Shown: positions 23,660-35,441 of the stretch, piece by piece
Position numbering within the stretch: position 1 is the stretch's first letter
Layout: the number at the start of each line of letters is the position of its first letter
Assembly (NCBI GenBank): GCA_038496445.1
Contig: JALMLS010000466.1
Span: forward strand, 124,001 to 188,000
DNA: 64,000 nucleotides
Reading direction: 5' to 3'
Origin: Trichosphaerium sp. ATCC 40318
Lineage: Eukaryota > Discosea > Flabellinia > Trichosidae
Notes under the pieces: model-generated
What the model saw: only the letters and a program-made list of their open reading frames with translations
What the model was told of the DNA's origin: nothing
Database searches by the model: none
Position numbers and translations under genes: made by a program

Positions 23660-26185
23660 TTAGTTATTTGTTCCTTCAACTTCTACTAGCTCAAGTTCTT
23701 TGAAACCAGCTAAGCTAACCATCAAAATGCATTTTGGTGAAAAGAACATTGCATGCAAAACGTATTGGGACTGTATTAAAAAGCGCTGTATTCTAGTACT
23801 ACATCACATTTAGTTTACACAATCTAGTCCTGTCTGACAAATGGGCGTTGGCTTATGTTTACACCATAAAATAAAGTTTTGCCTAAAAGGATAGTCAAAA
23901 GGGTGTTCAAGCCACATTAAAAACTAGTTTTTTTTCACCTTTCACCACTTTGTAGTTTTTTAGCACCATGAACATGTTTCCCAAGATGAACAATAGCCTT
24001 TCCAGGCTGAGGGTTCCTATTATAAGATATTAACTACCAATTTTATCGTTTATTCATCTACCATTCGAAGTATTCTGTCTGTTCAGAGGGTGTTCCTTTC
24101 ACGCCCTTGAAATATACTTGTGCACCTTTTTTATATACAAGTCAGTAAAAGAAGACAAGAGTGCTACTGAACCTGTAAAGCTATGGCCAAGGCAAACGTT
24201 TAATGTGACAGCACTATTATCTGAGTAATACATGCGTTAGTATAAGGGATTGTCATATACGGGGTTGTAGATACCGGTATGTTCAGCTAAGTCTAAATCT
24301 TCACCAAGTTTATACTTTACAATAAACGCATGATGTTTGTTAAGCCAATCAGATGAATTTGTACAACTTTTAGGTATATACGGAGCGAATAGACTCTGTG
24401 CTATTGGACATATGTATTTTTGAAGCAATTTTGCTATCATTGGCTCGAAACCTATATGATCTAAAATCACACCTAATTCCAAGTCAACAAAAAAAATAAC
24501 AACAATGTTACTTTTACCATAATTGTTCATTGAGTTAGGTCTTTGGACATCAGTTATTTGCTCTTCAAAATTTGCAGCTATGCCCGTATTAGAAATAAAG
24601 AAAGACCAAAATAAACCAAAAGCACCTTCTTCAATAAGCTTCCTAGAAAAACATGTGAACAACCATTAAACCAAATGACCGTCGTACTTGCAAAATTCCA
24701 TTGTGAATAACTCAAACTCGTATACTCCAGGATGTAATTGATTCATGTATTTTAGTATATCATCATGCCCTTGAACATAAAATTAAGTAGGTGGGTGGTA
24801 GTGATTTTTTGAAAAGAAGAAAAGAAGAAAATCCATACCACTTTTAATTGCTTTCAGAAATTCAGGTGATAGAAATTCTTCTTTCAACAAGAAGATATCC
24901 GGATGAAGTGGAATATAACGTTGTAACATCCTTCTCTTCTTCGCCGCTTGTTTTTCTTCTGCTGCCTTTTTTTCAAGCAAGTGAGAAAAAAAAAAGAAAA
25001 AAGAGAACAAAACAAAAAACTATTCGTCACACCAGTTTTACTCTCGTAGCTCTTCTTGCGTTCGTTTCTAGTTTCACAAAGCGTGTTAAATCCTACAACC
25101 AAATACTTATAATAGTATACCCTTGCGTATTTGTTGGCGTGTTTTAATATCCATCTGAAGAAATCAGCCAGTTAAAAAATGCAGGTCAAAAACAAAGAAA
25201 AAAAAACATACAGCTTCAGCGTTTGGATCAAAGATTTTAGCAGTTTCTAAATGGTTGTGACGTATAGCCAAATCAAGTGGAGTAGTTCCATCATAATCTT
25301 TCTGTGTTGGGTTTGCACCAGCTGCCAGTAATGCCTCAACAACTTCAGACTCTCCTCTCTCTGCTGCAAAGTGCAACTAGGAAAACATAAGTTTACTAGT
25401 ACTAAATCCAACCACGTACTGGTGTTTTACCACCCGCTGTATAAATTCTATAAAATCAAATCGTCAAACTAAGACCGTTTTTGATACTAGTGCTTACGGT
25501 ATCTTCCTATCAAAATAAATGACATCATCATCAGCCTACAGAATAAATAAATCAAAACGAAGCATGTCATCAAGGTGTTAACGCACCACAATAGTTAAAC
25601 TAGCGTCATGTTGAAGAAGTAAATTCTAGAGATAGTAAAAAAAACGTGATAAAAACACGTGGTATGAAGACGTACTACAACGTCTAGGAATCCATCATTA
25701 GCCGCATAGTGAAGTGGTGTAAGCCTAAGACAATAAACTTGGTTGTCATATCTATTGATGAAGAGTACCCATCCTTGTCAATGATATTGACTTGGGAGAT
25801 TAAGTGTTAGGAAATTATATGAAATTAAACTGTTTGTTGGTGTTGTTAGGTACCTTGTGCTTTGTGTTGTAATAATACAGTCGCTGCTTCGCAGTTGCCA
25901 AAGAGTCCAGCCAGATGTAGCAACGTAAAACCTAAAATAGGCTTAAGTTTGTTACAAGCAATAAAAATACGCTGTAGCGCTACTCCATGCGTAATAACTT
26001 TATTTTACGCAATATACGAGGCAAATATCCGGATTTAACTAAACAAAACCGTATGTACCTTTGTCGTTCTTAAAATCAGGGCTACCGCCTCTGTTTAGAA
26101 ATTCTTTGAGCTCTTCTACGTTTTGGCTTGATATTGCTTTAAATGGATCTATACGTTCCTCCTCTACAGAAAATTGCTCCGCCAT
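23660..26185 (-). CDS. Ankyrin-repeat protein fused to a 2OG-Fe(II) (prolyl-hydroxylase-like) oxygenase
   Basis: N-terminal ankyrin repeats (VEELKEFLNRGGSPDFKN, FTLLHLAGLFGNCEAATVLL, LTPLHYAANDGF, PLHFAAERGESEVVEALLAAGA, TPLDLAIRHNHLETAKIF) followed, after a consensus intron (GTATGT...TTCTTCAG, in phase), by a basic helical linker and an oxygenase domain: PDIFLLKEEFLSPEFL, RPNSMNNYG-VILDHIGF, HHAFIVKYKLGEDLDLAEH, YYSDNSAVTLNVCLG, GAQVYFKG, then PGKAIVHLGKHVHGAKKLQSG with the distal His. The RPNSMNNYG type is found in plant and algal oxygenases. The ankyrin part has no stop of its own, which supports a single gene. Substrate unknown. Confidence 0.78.
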
Positions 26186-26776
26186 GTTGTATTCGTGTTT
26201 TGCAGCGTTAAAAAAAGAGTCTTTGTCCGTTCACAACTCACTATTCACTTAAACAAACAGCATCGTATGACAGTGGTCATACTAGTCTTGGTTACGTTAA
26301 GTCAATGGAATGGTAAATTGGGAGCAACGTTGCTACAATTTTAGCATAAGTTGTAGCCACAGGCCAAATCTAGCACAAAATCTTTGATATCAATAAAACA
26401 GCTCAAAAAAAAATCAAAAAATTCATGCATGGCTGCTTACTGACACATTTACTACCAAGGTAAGTACAGAACTTAACAACTACTAATGCTACTTAAAGAG
26501 AACACTAGAAGCATCTTCAATCCGTTTGTACTTACAACATACGGAAGAACTTTGTAATTGTTAGATTGCTACCGCCTGAGCGACTATTTCAAGTTCACTG
26601 TATGTAGCTTTATTACAATCTGAAGAGCATATGAATCAACTAGAATGCCGTTCACAGTACATCATGTGGCAGGTTGTAAATTTCGTTGTCTTTGACAGAA
26701 AAGTAGTGTTGTAGGTTGCACGTGAAAGCAAATGAAATAAGACTTGATGAGAAGGGTGAGTTGAGGGTTTATTCGT
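26186..26776. other. Gap between ankyrin-oxygenase and protease genes; weak plus-strand coding signal
   Basis: Plus-strand pieces at about 26607-26656 (LLQSEEHMNQLECRSQ) and 26717-26823 (LHVKANEIRLDEKGELRVYS) join in phase across a GTACAT...TTGTAG intron and end at a stop at 26821-26823, overlapping the protease 3' end. The 5' part could not be resolved. Low confidence. Confidence 0.25.
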
Positions 26777-28081
26777 CTAACAAATGGTGTCCGGTAACCA
26801 AGAACAAATTGAAGTTCTTATAGCAGCAGTGATTTTTATGGCACGGTTAACTTTTGTGTGCCTTGTACAGATACCCAAAAAATGCCGAGTACATATCTAT
26901 AAAAATAGTCAGCACAAAAATCTTAAACACATATCTAGACGTACGGTAATACCACCTTGGTGAATACCCCTGGTAATTCGATTGAACTCATACCATGGTC
27001 CACCTGAGTTACCCTTTAAAAAGAATTATTAGAGGAATCAAAAAAAGTAAACTTAAGTACCGGTTCAGTATCCATGTCTTCAGTGTATAGATAGTCATTA
27101 GCTGTGTGAGAAGAAAATGTGCCAAGGGAAAGCCACATTTCTTGATTTTTACTTTGTGGATAACCACGAGTTGCTAAATTATCTCCTCCATAATTGCCAG
27201 AAGCCTCTCCGAACAAAGACCAACCAAGGTCTACACTACAGTCAATAGAAATCTCTCGCTAGCTTACAAGCGTACTAAAGTCTCTGTTCACCCTAACAAC
27301 ACACCAATCACTTGCCTCATCCCCGTTGTTTCTGTAAGGAGGCGGTACCCATGATGAAGCAACATCGAACCTCCCTAAGGGATTGTTGTTAACACCATTC
27401 TTGGCAGGGAATATGCCATCTAGATAAAAGTTCAGTTTCCCAGTCTAGAACATAACAATACACACGTAAGTTAATGTAGTTTCCATTAGCGCCTTCGTGA
27501 CAACAATGAGCTGCTGTAATGACTTGCCTAGGACCAACAATTTGTCCAGAACACCCATTGCCAGTCTATATAAACTGTTAAAGTAATGTAACGACCCTTA
27601 GTTATTGCGTACCCTCACAATATGTCTGTTAAAAACTTCGCTGGTTGTTGGATTTACACGTGATCTACCTTGTCCAGTCAAAATTTGGCGCTTGGTATCA
27701 TCTTCCGTAAACTCGGAACTTTGAGGTCCACGTGAGACTTTTGGACCTGTCTCCATTACTCTTTTAAACTCATCTGGATCGATAGATACTTCATAAACAA
27801 GGCCTTCAGCTGTAGCGACTATGAAGCTGGAATAATCTTTTATGCTAGACTTCGATGACGTCTGAAAAGGAGATTAAGAGATAACAACAATAATTACACC
27901 GACGTACAAGACTTTGAAGGGTTGGTATTTTGAGTACACCATCAAATTTAGTTGTACCAATGAGCGTTACATTAACATTACGAAAAACAGGGTCAGTGCC
28001 AACTAGATTTTCGATTGTGCGTCTACTAACTGAGCAAAAGGCTACTACAAGCAAGAGAGCAAGTACGAAAAGGTGCTTCAT
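26777..28081 (-). CDS. Secreted trypsin-like/V8-like serine protease
   Basis: Signal peptide MKHLFVLALLLVVAFCSVS, a propeptide-like region, then a chymotrypsin-fold domain: TGNGCSGQIVGPRQVITAAHCCHEG (His), DWCVVRVNRDF (likely Asp region), and EPGNSGGPWYEF (Ser, GNSGGP). The form of the Ser motif (GNSGGPWY) and lack of typical trypsin binding residues point to the glutamyl-endopeptidase/V8-like group. The last exon follows an intron with GTACGT donor, CTGAC branch and TTTTTATAG end; if unspliced the protein would stop at 26909. Acts outside the cell. Confidence 0.82.
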
Positions 28082-28499
28082 CTGTTTGAGTCTTGTTATT
28101 TACACTTATGACAAAAAGAAAATCACGTGAATCACTTCCCTTTTTATCCTAATTGGGTACCCAGTTTAAAACTTGTACACACAAGATTCTGGTGTACTAA
28201 AGTTAGTCCAACCAAGAGAAATGCACTCCAGGCATTAATATACTACTATTAGCGTTTTATCCTGGAAACTCACAATAAAAGCTTGGTATTTTTATTTTTC
28301 CTCTTTTTCTGCGAGTTATTTTTTGTACACTTGTGACAATTGTTTTTTTCCTTTTACCGACTATGGTGTTTACACATAACTTTCCAGGCTTTTTGGAAAA
28401 GAAATACTGCGAGTTGGTATTATTCAGCAATGGCTCGTGTTCAACACAAGCAGAATGTATAGCCATAAAACAATATACTAAAAACAACATTGTTTTGGT
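28082..28499. other. Intergenic region
   Basis: AT-rich; contains a TCACGTGA palindrome near 28124, 45 bp upstream of the protease ATG. Nothing else recognised. Confidence 0.35.
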
Positions 28500-28912
28500 T
28501 TATTGTATGTATAACTCTTCGTGGTACACACAAAACGTGATTTGTACCATTTGATATCTAGGAGCATTTAAGCATAACCATGAGCTTGGTATAAAAATAA
28601 TGTATTCATTCATGCAGTGTATCTTTCGTATCGCCAGGGTTAGGAAAGGGTGTGTACTTTTATGTTTACGATCACTTCTCATACCGTTGTCAATTGCTCT
28701 CCAAACGTCACTCACCTCTACTTTTGAATTGTAAAGCGTTTCCAATAGTAAGGCTGTATTTAGCAGTGAAGGTCGTTCTTCCGCTTTATGCGTATTAATT
28801 TCTTGACGGAAAAACATTCTCGAAAGTAAAAAACAATCATGTGAAAAAAAGAATAAAACAAAAGAAAAAAGTGTAACATTTGTAATATATTTGCCTATTT
28901 GTTCTTTCAAGG
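28500..28912 (-). CDS. Hypothetical small protein
   Basis: A coding-like exon (MFFRQEINTHKAEERPSLLNTALLLETLY, then VEVSDVWRAIDNGM) is flanked by splice-like sites, with a possible upstream exon (FEELIKYLERTNRQIYYKC). The helical, charged character is weakly like LYR-motif proteins, but the LYR signature itself was not found. Exon ends are unsure, and the 3' half after SDRKHK may be intron. Confidence 0.35.
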
Positions 28913-29000
28913 TACTTTATTAGTTCTTCAAAAACTAAAGTTGGCACACTTGGGAGTATTTAGGATTCTACGGAGAATTTAATAACAACAAAAAACTTGT

Positions 29001-29220
29001 ATGAAACGACATGATACAGCAGATTTACGATTCACATATGATGGAAAATGTAAGACTTTCGAGGCAGTGAATGTTTTACGTTTCGTGTTGAAGAAACAGA
29101 TGCACTTGGTTGTACATTAGTCGCATCTGGTAGTATTAAGGGACATGGTCCTATAGTGCGTGTTGGGTCTCTGCTGGAAAGCTCTCAAGAGGTTCTTTCT
29201 TTTATTGTATTTGCTTGTTC
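29001..29220 (+). pseudogene. Possible broken gene fragment
   Basis: The ATG at 29001 opens MKRHDTADLRFTYDGK; the plausible continuation FRVEETDALGCTLVASGS-IKGHGPIVRVGSLLESSQE is in another frame, and the only splice that would join them is a 14-nt intron, too short to be credible. Either a frameshifted gene, a sequence error, or a gene whose 3' end overlaps the ZCCHC17-like gene. No family recognised. Confidence 0.3.
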
Positions 29221-29224
29221 ACAG

Positions 29225-30423
29225 TCACGTCTTATGACGCTTATCTTTATCCTTATGCCTCTTTTGTTTCCTTTCTTTCTTCTTAGCTCTCTTCTCCTCT
29301 CTTCGCAGTTCACGCTTTTTTTCTTTTGCACGCTCTTTCTCCCTCTTACGTCTTTGTTTATCTTCATAAGCACGCTCTGTTTCCTTGCTTATACTAACCA
29401 TACCATACTTGTTACCTGCACCCTTTTCATTGTAACACTCCGATGCCAAATGTCCAGTACCGCCACATCTAATGAAACCAATCAAAAGTTTTTTCAATAA
29501 ATGATCATTTCAAAAAAAGGCAAGCAAAACATCGTCTTGATAATGAAACGTTTGTAGGATAAATAGCCCATAGACATACCTTTTACAGTTGTTATTACGA
29601 TGATAATCTTCTTGAGCCTTTTCGTGTTCGTAATACTCAGGAGTAGGCTTTTTTCTTGTATCTTCAATCATCAGGTTTACTGTAGCAAAAAAAACAATGT
29701 GTTAGCTGTCAAGTCACTGGTTTTTTTTTCTGTTTATAACATTAAAACATACCATTATTAGCGTCTTGATCTGCTCCTGTGCGTTGATTAACATACTTCA
29801 TAGACAAGCTCATTTTTGTATTATCCTAAGACGTCAAGTTAACTTACGTTGACACTCATGTATAGTTTAATGGCATTGCGTTAGAGTACGTACATCTGAT
29901 AGTTTAATGACCTTTACGTAAACTTTTTCTCCTACTTGTACAATAGATGCAAGCTCATCAGACTCAATACGTGTGTTAGACACCTGGGATATATGAACAA
30001 GACCTAATGACAATCAGATAAAGTGTCAACATGAAAACAACAGGTTTTTGAACAAAATAGCGTACCATGGCGTTGGTAGCCTGGTAACTTGGCGAAAAAT
30101 CCATAAGCCTGAATGGAAACTACCTAAAAAACGGTTTAGCAACAATAATTGAGATCTTTACGTATAATCACCTCTGCATGATGTATTGAATGCATCTGTG
30201 GCATTTCTGTATCTGCATCCCTCTCATACCTCTTACAATAAGCAAAACGCGACTTTAATTAATTTCAACGTACCGAATCGCGTCGTGGTGGGGATCTACG
30301 ATAATCAGGGCGACTAGGAGGTGAACGCGAGCGCGAGTTATTTCTACGCCTCTTTCTATAGTCTCTAGAGTCTGAGCGACTGCGTGATCTACTTCTAGAC
30401 CGTTTCCTCTTCCTGTAGCTCAT
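29225..30423 (-). CDS. ZCCHC17: ZCCHC17/pNO40-like protein: RS region, S1 domain, CCHC knuckle
   Basis: RNA-binding nucleolar/ribosome-linked protein. Seen: an Arg/Ser-rich start (MSYRKRKRSRSRSRSRSDSRD), an S1 domain (VVSIQAYGFFAKLPGYQRHG-LVHISQVSNTRIES...VKVIKLSDD-NTKMSLSMKYVNQ), a CCHC-type knuckle (CKRCGGTGHLASECY), and a very basic Lys/Arg/Glu tail ending at 29225. Domain order equals that of animal and plant ZCCHC17. The tail codes for long Lys-rich helices. Confidence 0.9.
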
Positions 30424-30911
30424 TTGTAACGAACTGAAACTGCTTTGCTAAGTCAAGTCAACACAAAATGCCGTGAAGTTTTTGTGCTTCAGGAATTCAT
30501 TCTACAATCAACCCAGGCGCCTTTAGGCTCTAATTAAAACAGCAATATGTTCTATTATTTTGGTTATTGCACGTGTACAAAAAAAAGAGTTTAATCACGT
30601 GACACAAACTGGGTGTGGAGTTGGCTTATCAAATGAAGTTTAAATAACAGTTATTGTATTACGCTCTGTAAGAAAAAAGCTTGTTAAAGGTTTAATCCGT
30701 AATTGACTATGTAGCGTCAGCTTACAGCAAAACAATTACTGTTGCACCTTCGAACAGTACATGTGATCATTCAATCAGCACAAGAACATAAGAATCATGC
30801 CAATAGGACACGGTCACTTTGAATTACACAAAAAGTCTCTACTTCAATACACTCATCGATTATTTAACGCCCAAAAAGTGATATCCTTATTTATTTCCAC
30901 ATTTGTTTTAT
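30424..30911. other. Intergenic region
   Basis: Contains CACGTG near 30570 and TCACGTGA near 30596. A plus-strand frame at 30797 is antisense to the small membrane-protein gene and has no support of its own. Confidence 0.4.
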
Positions 30912-31422
30912 TTAGGATAGCATGGATGAAAGACAAATTGACATGCCTATGCATTCTAATAGCGCCCAATACCTTCCAAAAGATACCAACGGTTTCCTGT
31001 CCTCTGGGACTTTTTGTGCTAGTAGGGTTGTAAGATGAAAAAATTCATTTCTTTTTTTGGTTTTTTTGAAAGTGCTCGTACCAAATCCAGCAATGTAGCT
31101 CGTTGTAATATAAAATATATCTCCAATACCAAGCATTGTAGCTAAGGCAATATCTAGAGGCCCACTTGCACGAGGCTGAGCTATTACTTTAGTAAACTCA
31201 AGCACAGATAATGCACCAACGAGATAACCGTGTCCCTAGTACGTAAACGTAAACATGAACCCGTTTTGTAAGAGTTATGCTACAATTACATCCAAAACGT
31301 ACTTGGAGGTCAGTGAGCCACCATACATTAGATTTTGGGCATGGAGGAGCAATTATAAGCGAAAGAGCTCCTAGTCCGTTAACAATGGCAGAAGTGAACC
31401 AAATAGCGTCTGTGACTTGCAT
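30912..31422 (-). CDS. Small multi-pass membrane protein, unknown
   Basis: About 125 residues in three exons (GTACGT and GTACGA donors, in phase). MQVTDAIWFTSAIVNGLGALSLIIAPP, then GHGYLVGALSVLEFTKVIAQPRA, ALATMLGIGDIFYITTSYIAGF and RYWALLECIGMSICLSSML: three to four TM segments. No family recognised. The ATG at 31422 was taken because the longer frame opens with TTG. Confidence 0.7.
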
Positions 31423-31621
31423 TTCAAACAGCTGTAGTAATTGTACTAACAAACACTGAACTCTGAAGAGAATTCACGTGTTTTCTGAAAAAGACTTAAG
31501 AGCTCTGTATTTCGCTTTAGTTACGTGACGTTAAAACAAAGGGCAATACTGATTTCTTTTGGTTTCTGATTAGATAATGACAAGAAGGAAAGAATTTTAT
31601 TTTTTGTTCAGGCCTAAAACG

Positions 31622-34600
31622 CTACATCTTGGTGCCTGCTAAAGCGTGTGTGAATGCTTTTCTAAGAGTAGCAATAATCTCTTCTGGGTCGTCTCCATCC
31701 TCAAAATACCTGTACGATGAGATTAATTTAAACAAAACTTTGAGAACTTTTTTGTACAAAAATGTATTTTTTCATGACATCAAAAGGCAAAAAAAGTCAA
31801 AAAAGAATAATGTCTTGTATACGTACAAATCACGCGAGTGCATTGATGATATCTCTTCAATGCAAGTCATCATTCTGAAAGCATCATCTGTCTCAAAAGC
31901 ACGAGGTGCTAGGAGTTCAGAGTTAAAAAAAAGTTGTCAAAACCAAAAAAAAAAAAAAACTACAACATACCTGCTTTGATTAACGGCAAGCAAACAACAC
32001 GGAAAATAGGAACCCAGAAAATCCTAGGGATACTTTCTGACTCTTTAACCATATACAATAGATTAGTGACAGCCTTAGCTGTGAATTTATAATTCTTTAA
32101 TCTCCTAAAATCAATCCACAGTCAATAAACAAACTCAGAGTTTCAAAAAAAAAAAGGAAAAAATCGCTAATCAAAAAAACAGGCATACCAAGACTCTAAT
32201 ATACCAACATATCTCTTTATAAACATTAGTTCGCTCTCATGCTCTCTTGAAACACGTCCAAACTCATCAACAAGTTTAAGCAATCGCTCTTCTTGCTAGA
32301 AATCATAAATGAATATCCAACCCTTTAAAGAACAACGTACTTCAGCATGTGGTATTTCAACTCTGACTACTTTTCTCAACACACTGTATACGAGTGGAAG
32401 AGGTCCTTCACCCGCAAGTGTGGTCTATAAAAGTGTAAGACAAGTGTGTCAGTTGTTACAACGTGGCTTTCAAACCTACCCAGAGAAGAGCTTGTCCATA
32501 CTGCTTTTTCAAACGTGTTTGAGTGCTAGCACGTCTAAATAAACCATTTATTGTCTTGCGATGCATTTGATATCTCATCATTAATCCCCGAAGTTTTATA
32601 ACTCCCCGTGTTGAGTCGAATTGGCATTGACCTGCAAGCTACAAAAAAAAGAAGTAAATAATCTCGTTTTTGTTGTTGAACATCTTCTCCTCTTTTTTGA
32701 CGTACTAGGTTCATCAGGAATTGTCCTCTCGAAGGACAGTAGTACGCATAACTCGCTGCAATATGTTCAAATCCCTTAATTGTCAATAACCACTCTGTAT
32801 AGTCTTGAATACAAAATTCTCTTTCATCTATGCCAGAAGGTAATTCATACATTCGTAGATCCTTTGTGTGACCCAAAAAGTCTGTCATATGAACATTCAA
32901 CCATTCACTTCTAAGATTAGACATAGAAAGTGTTACCTACATACGAATTTTAGCTTTGAAGATTGAACTATGCCAACAAGACTGACTTTCGTTCAAATCA
33001 AACATTTGAAGTTTTTTCATTCTTTCGTTTGCTAAAACATACCTTCCTAACGTCACGAACAAGAACGTGATATAAAAGTCTGTCAATTTCTTTAATTCCA
33101 CTATACTTAGTTATCAATTCTTTTGACGCTAGAGCTCTAGTTTAAAAGAAAACGATTAGCCAAAGAAAGAAAGAAAGTGCAAAATGAAATCTGAAGAATG
33201 ATCTACCTTCCAACATCGTAAGCTTCAATTTTAGGTTCTTGGTATAGTAATCTAGCTGTTATTATCTTTATCCAATTATTTTTAGAAAATTCCATGATAA
33301 CATCTTGATCACCAGACAATATTTTAAAAACATCGTGAATGAGTGGATATTTTTCGAAATCAGATTGAAAACCATATTGACTTAAAGCATCAGTCACACG
33401 TTTATGCCAAGGAAACCATCTTCTGTAATATGAAGTCATATTATCTTCTGGAGACCAGGCAGGATAATCCGCAACAATTTTCTAAAAAAAGACTTATTTA
33501 AACTGAGCCACGAACAAAGAAAGAAAAAAAGAAGAATAATTTATCTAAAAGAAATATCAAATATTTGTTAGTCATTTTGACACGTACAACCAAACATGTC
33601 AAAATGTTCTTTGGTCTTTCTTCAGAGCTATAAAATGCTTGAGCCGATAATGATAAAAATACAGAGTTTGACTGAATCAATCGCACTGCTAGGCTCATTG
33701 AACCAGCCATAACAAATCTAGAAACATAATTAAATCAAAAATAATCAAAGAAGCAAGAAAAATAATTGAATAGTAAAGTTTTCTGAATAATGCAATTTGA
33801 TCGACATGTCTGCTAGGTTGTAGCGTACGCTATCAGAAGATTCCAATATCTATCATCTATTTCTGGCTGTGGATTTGCCAATATCGATTTTAGAGTAGCT
33901 GTAGCCTCTGGAAAGAAAGAGTCACATTACAAAGGCGCTTTGTCATTTGCACGTGATCGTACCTACTACAGGGAGATGTGTTTGACTCCACTGAAGGAAT
34001 AGTGGCGCAGCTGGCTCATTGGCTCTTAAAAATACAATTTCTAGTAGACCCCAGAACGCAGAGATATTATAAACCAAGCCTAAACAATTATTATTAACAA
34101 AGTATGAAGGTTAAGATTTTGCATTACTTTGCTCTTCTTTGTACTTATCTTCCCATCCTGCGCCTAACCATTTATCCTACATGTGGTTTTGAGCGATTGT
34201 AAGATCTATTAGGCATACTTGGGGTGCACATCCGCTTGACAGGTAATTCGTTATCCTGTACCGAAAATCTTCCATTTCTTTGCGGTACTCGCTACTAACA
34301 ACCAATAGGTCACTTTCTGACAGGCCATTTTGAGATACAGCCACTTGACGTTGCAAAGAAATGAATATACGGTGTGTACCACTAAACGGTGCGTTAAATC
34401 GTAAATAACCGATTTTAGGCGTTACCTTAGAAACTACAGGTGTTAGCGTGTTATTTTTTGTATTTAAATAATGTAAAGACGCGCGAACCTTTCTAAACGC
34501 TACAGATGGCTTAGGGGTTTTCATGACACCTTGAAGCGTCCACAAAGAGTTGTCAGGGCTCCATGAAATCAATGGTCGCTCTGGCTCAGCCAAAACCATT

Positions 34601-34623
34601 TGGACGTCATCATCCTTTTCCAT
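31622..34623 (-). CDS. NUP85: Nucleoporin Nup85
   Basis: Scaffold subunit of the Y-complex of the nuclear pore. Recognised by the order of helical motifs: SWSPDNSLWTLQG at the N-terminus, DKWLGAGWEDKYKEEQSN, ANPQPEIDDRYWNLLIAY, SYYRRWFPWHKRVTDAL, ILSGDQDVIMEFSKNNWIKI-ITARLLYQEP, HMTDFLGHTKDL, REFCIQDYTEWLLTIKG-FEHIAASYAYYCPSRG, and the end RIFWVPIFRVVCLPLIK...MMTCIEEISS-MHSRD. About a dozen short introns. Start at the ATG at 34623; a longer TTG frame was rejected. Identification is by pattern; similarity is modest, as is usual for Nup85. Confidence 0.75.
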
Positions 34624-34735
34624 GTCCGCTAAAACAAAAGCTAGCTTCGCTGAGACTACACTTGACAATACTGAGTCTAATCGCTAAAAAAAACTCCACA
34701 TCGAAAGTCAAGTTTTGGTCATAACGATAAATCAA

Positions 34736-34877
34736 CATGAGACCAAAGGTACAGCCTTGCTTTTTTTTTAATCTATCTCTTTGCGTCATGGACTAACTGG
34801 TTTGCTTGCAGTGGAAGAAAAAACGTATGCGACGTCTGAAGCGTAAAAGACGCAGAATGCGACAACGCGCAAAGTAA
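34736..34877 (+). CDS. RPL41: Ribosomal protein eL41 (25 residues, one intron)
   Basis: The smallest ribosomal protein, of the 60S subunit at the subunit interface. Exon 1 gives MRPK, a GTACAG intron with TTGCTTGCAG end follows, and exon 2 gives WKKKRMRRLKRKRRRMRQRAK and a stop. It is near identical to eL41 in other eukaryotes and of the same length. Too short for an ordinary ORF scan. Divergent from Nup85 with about 112 bp between starts. Confidence 0.95.
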
Positions 34878-35441
34878 ATAAGAAATTTTCACCCTCTATA
34901 TCCCCGATGCCTTGTACAATTTACGCTGTTGATGGAGGAAATAAATGGGAGTTTCGACTGATCTGTTTTACCTTTCTGTACTTGTTTATACAGCATAACA
35001 TTGAGCCCAGGTTGCCAATCGCCATCATCGTATTACGATTGGCTAAAGCAAAAGTTGTTTTGTGCGCTATCCAACAAAACGCTTACTATCATTTTTTTCT
35101 GCCACTTTCGCTGTTTTGGCGCAATTTTTAGGCGGCTAGCTTCAACATGTATCGTTTTTTCCTCATTTTCACATTGCAAATGTTAAGCTAACAAACGAAA
35201 CACTCGGAGATATATAGCACAAAGCAGTGCAGTGCGTGTCAAGTACATTTCAAGACAAATTTGATTCAAAAAGTTTTAAACGCGGTCAGAGACTGCTTGC
35301 GCGTAGTGAGCGCTAGGAAACGCGCAGCAAAGGTCGTTCAGTGTCAAAAATGGTGCGTGGACAAAAGACTATTGCAGTCAAACTTCATTCTGTGCTGGAA
35401 ATAACTGAAACAGTTTTTTTTGCAAACCAACCCACACAAAC
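34878..35441. other. Intergenic region
   Basis: No gene recognised between eL41 and the NEDD8 E1 gene, which both run rightward. A GC-richer stretch (35280-35340) holds small inverted repeats (GCGCGTAGTGAGCGC). Confidence 0.4.

Noticed and set aside
29156-29500. Plus-strand open frame of about 114 codons
   Set aside because: Antisense to the Lys/Arg-rich tail of the ZCCHC17-like gene; hydrophobic by strand complement only.
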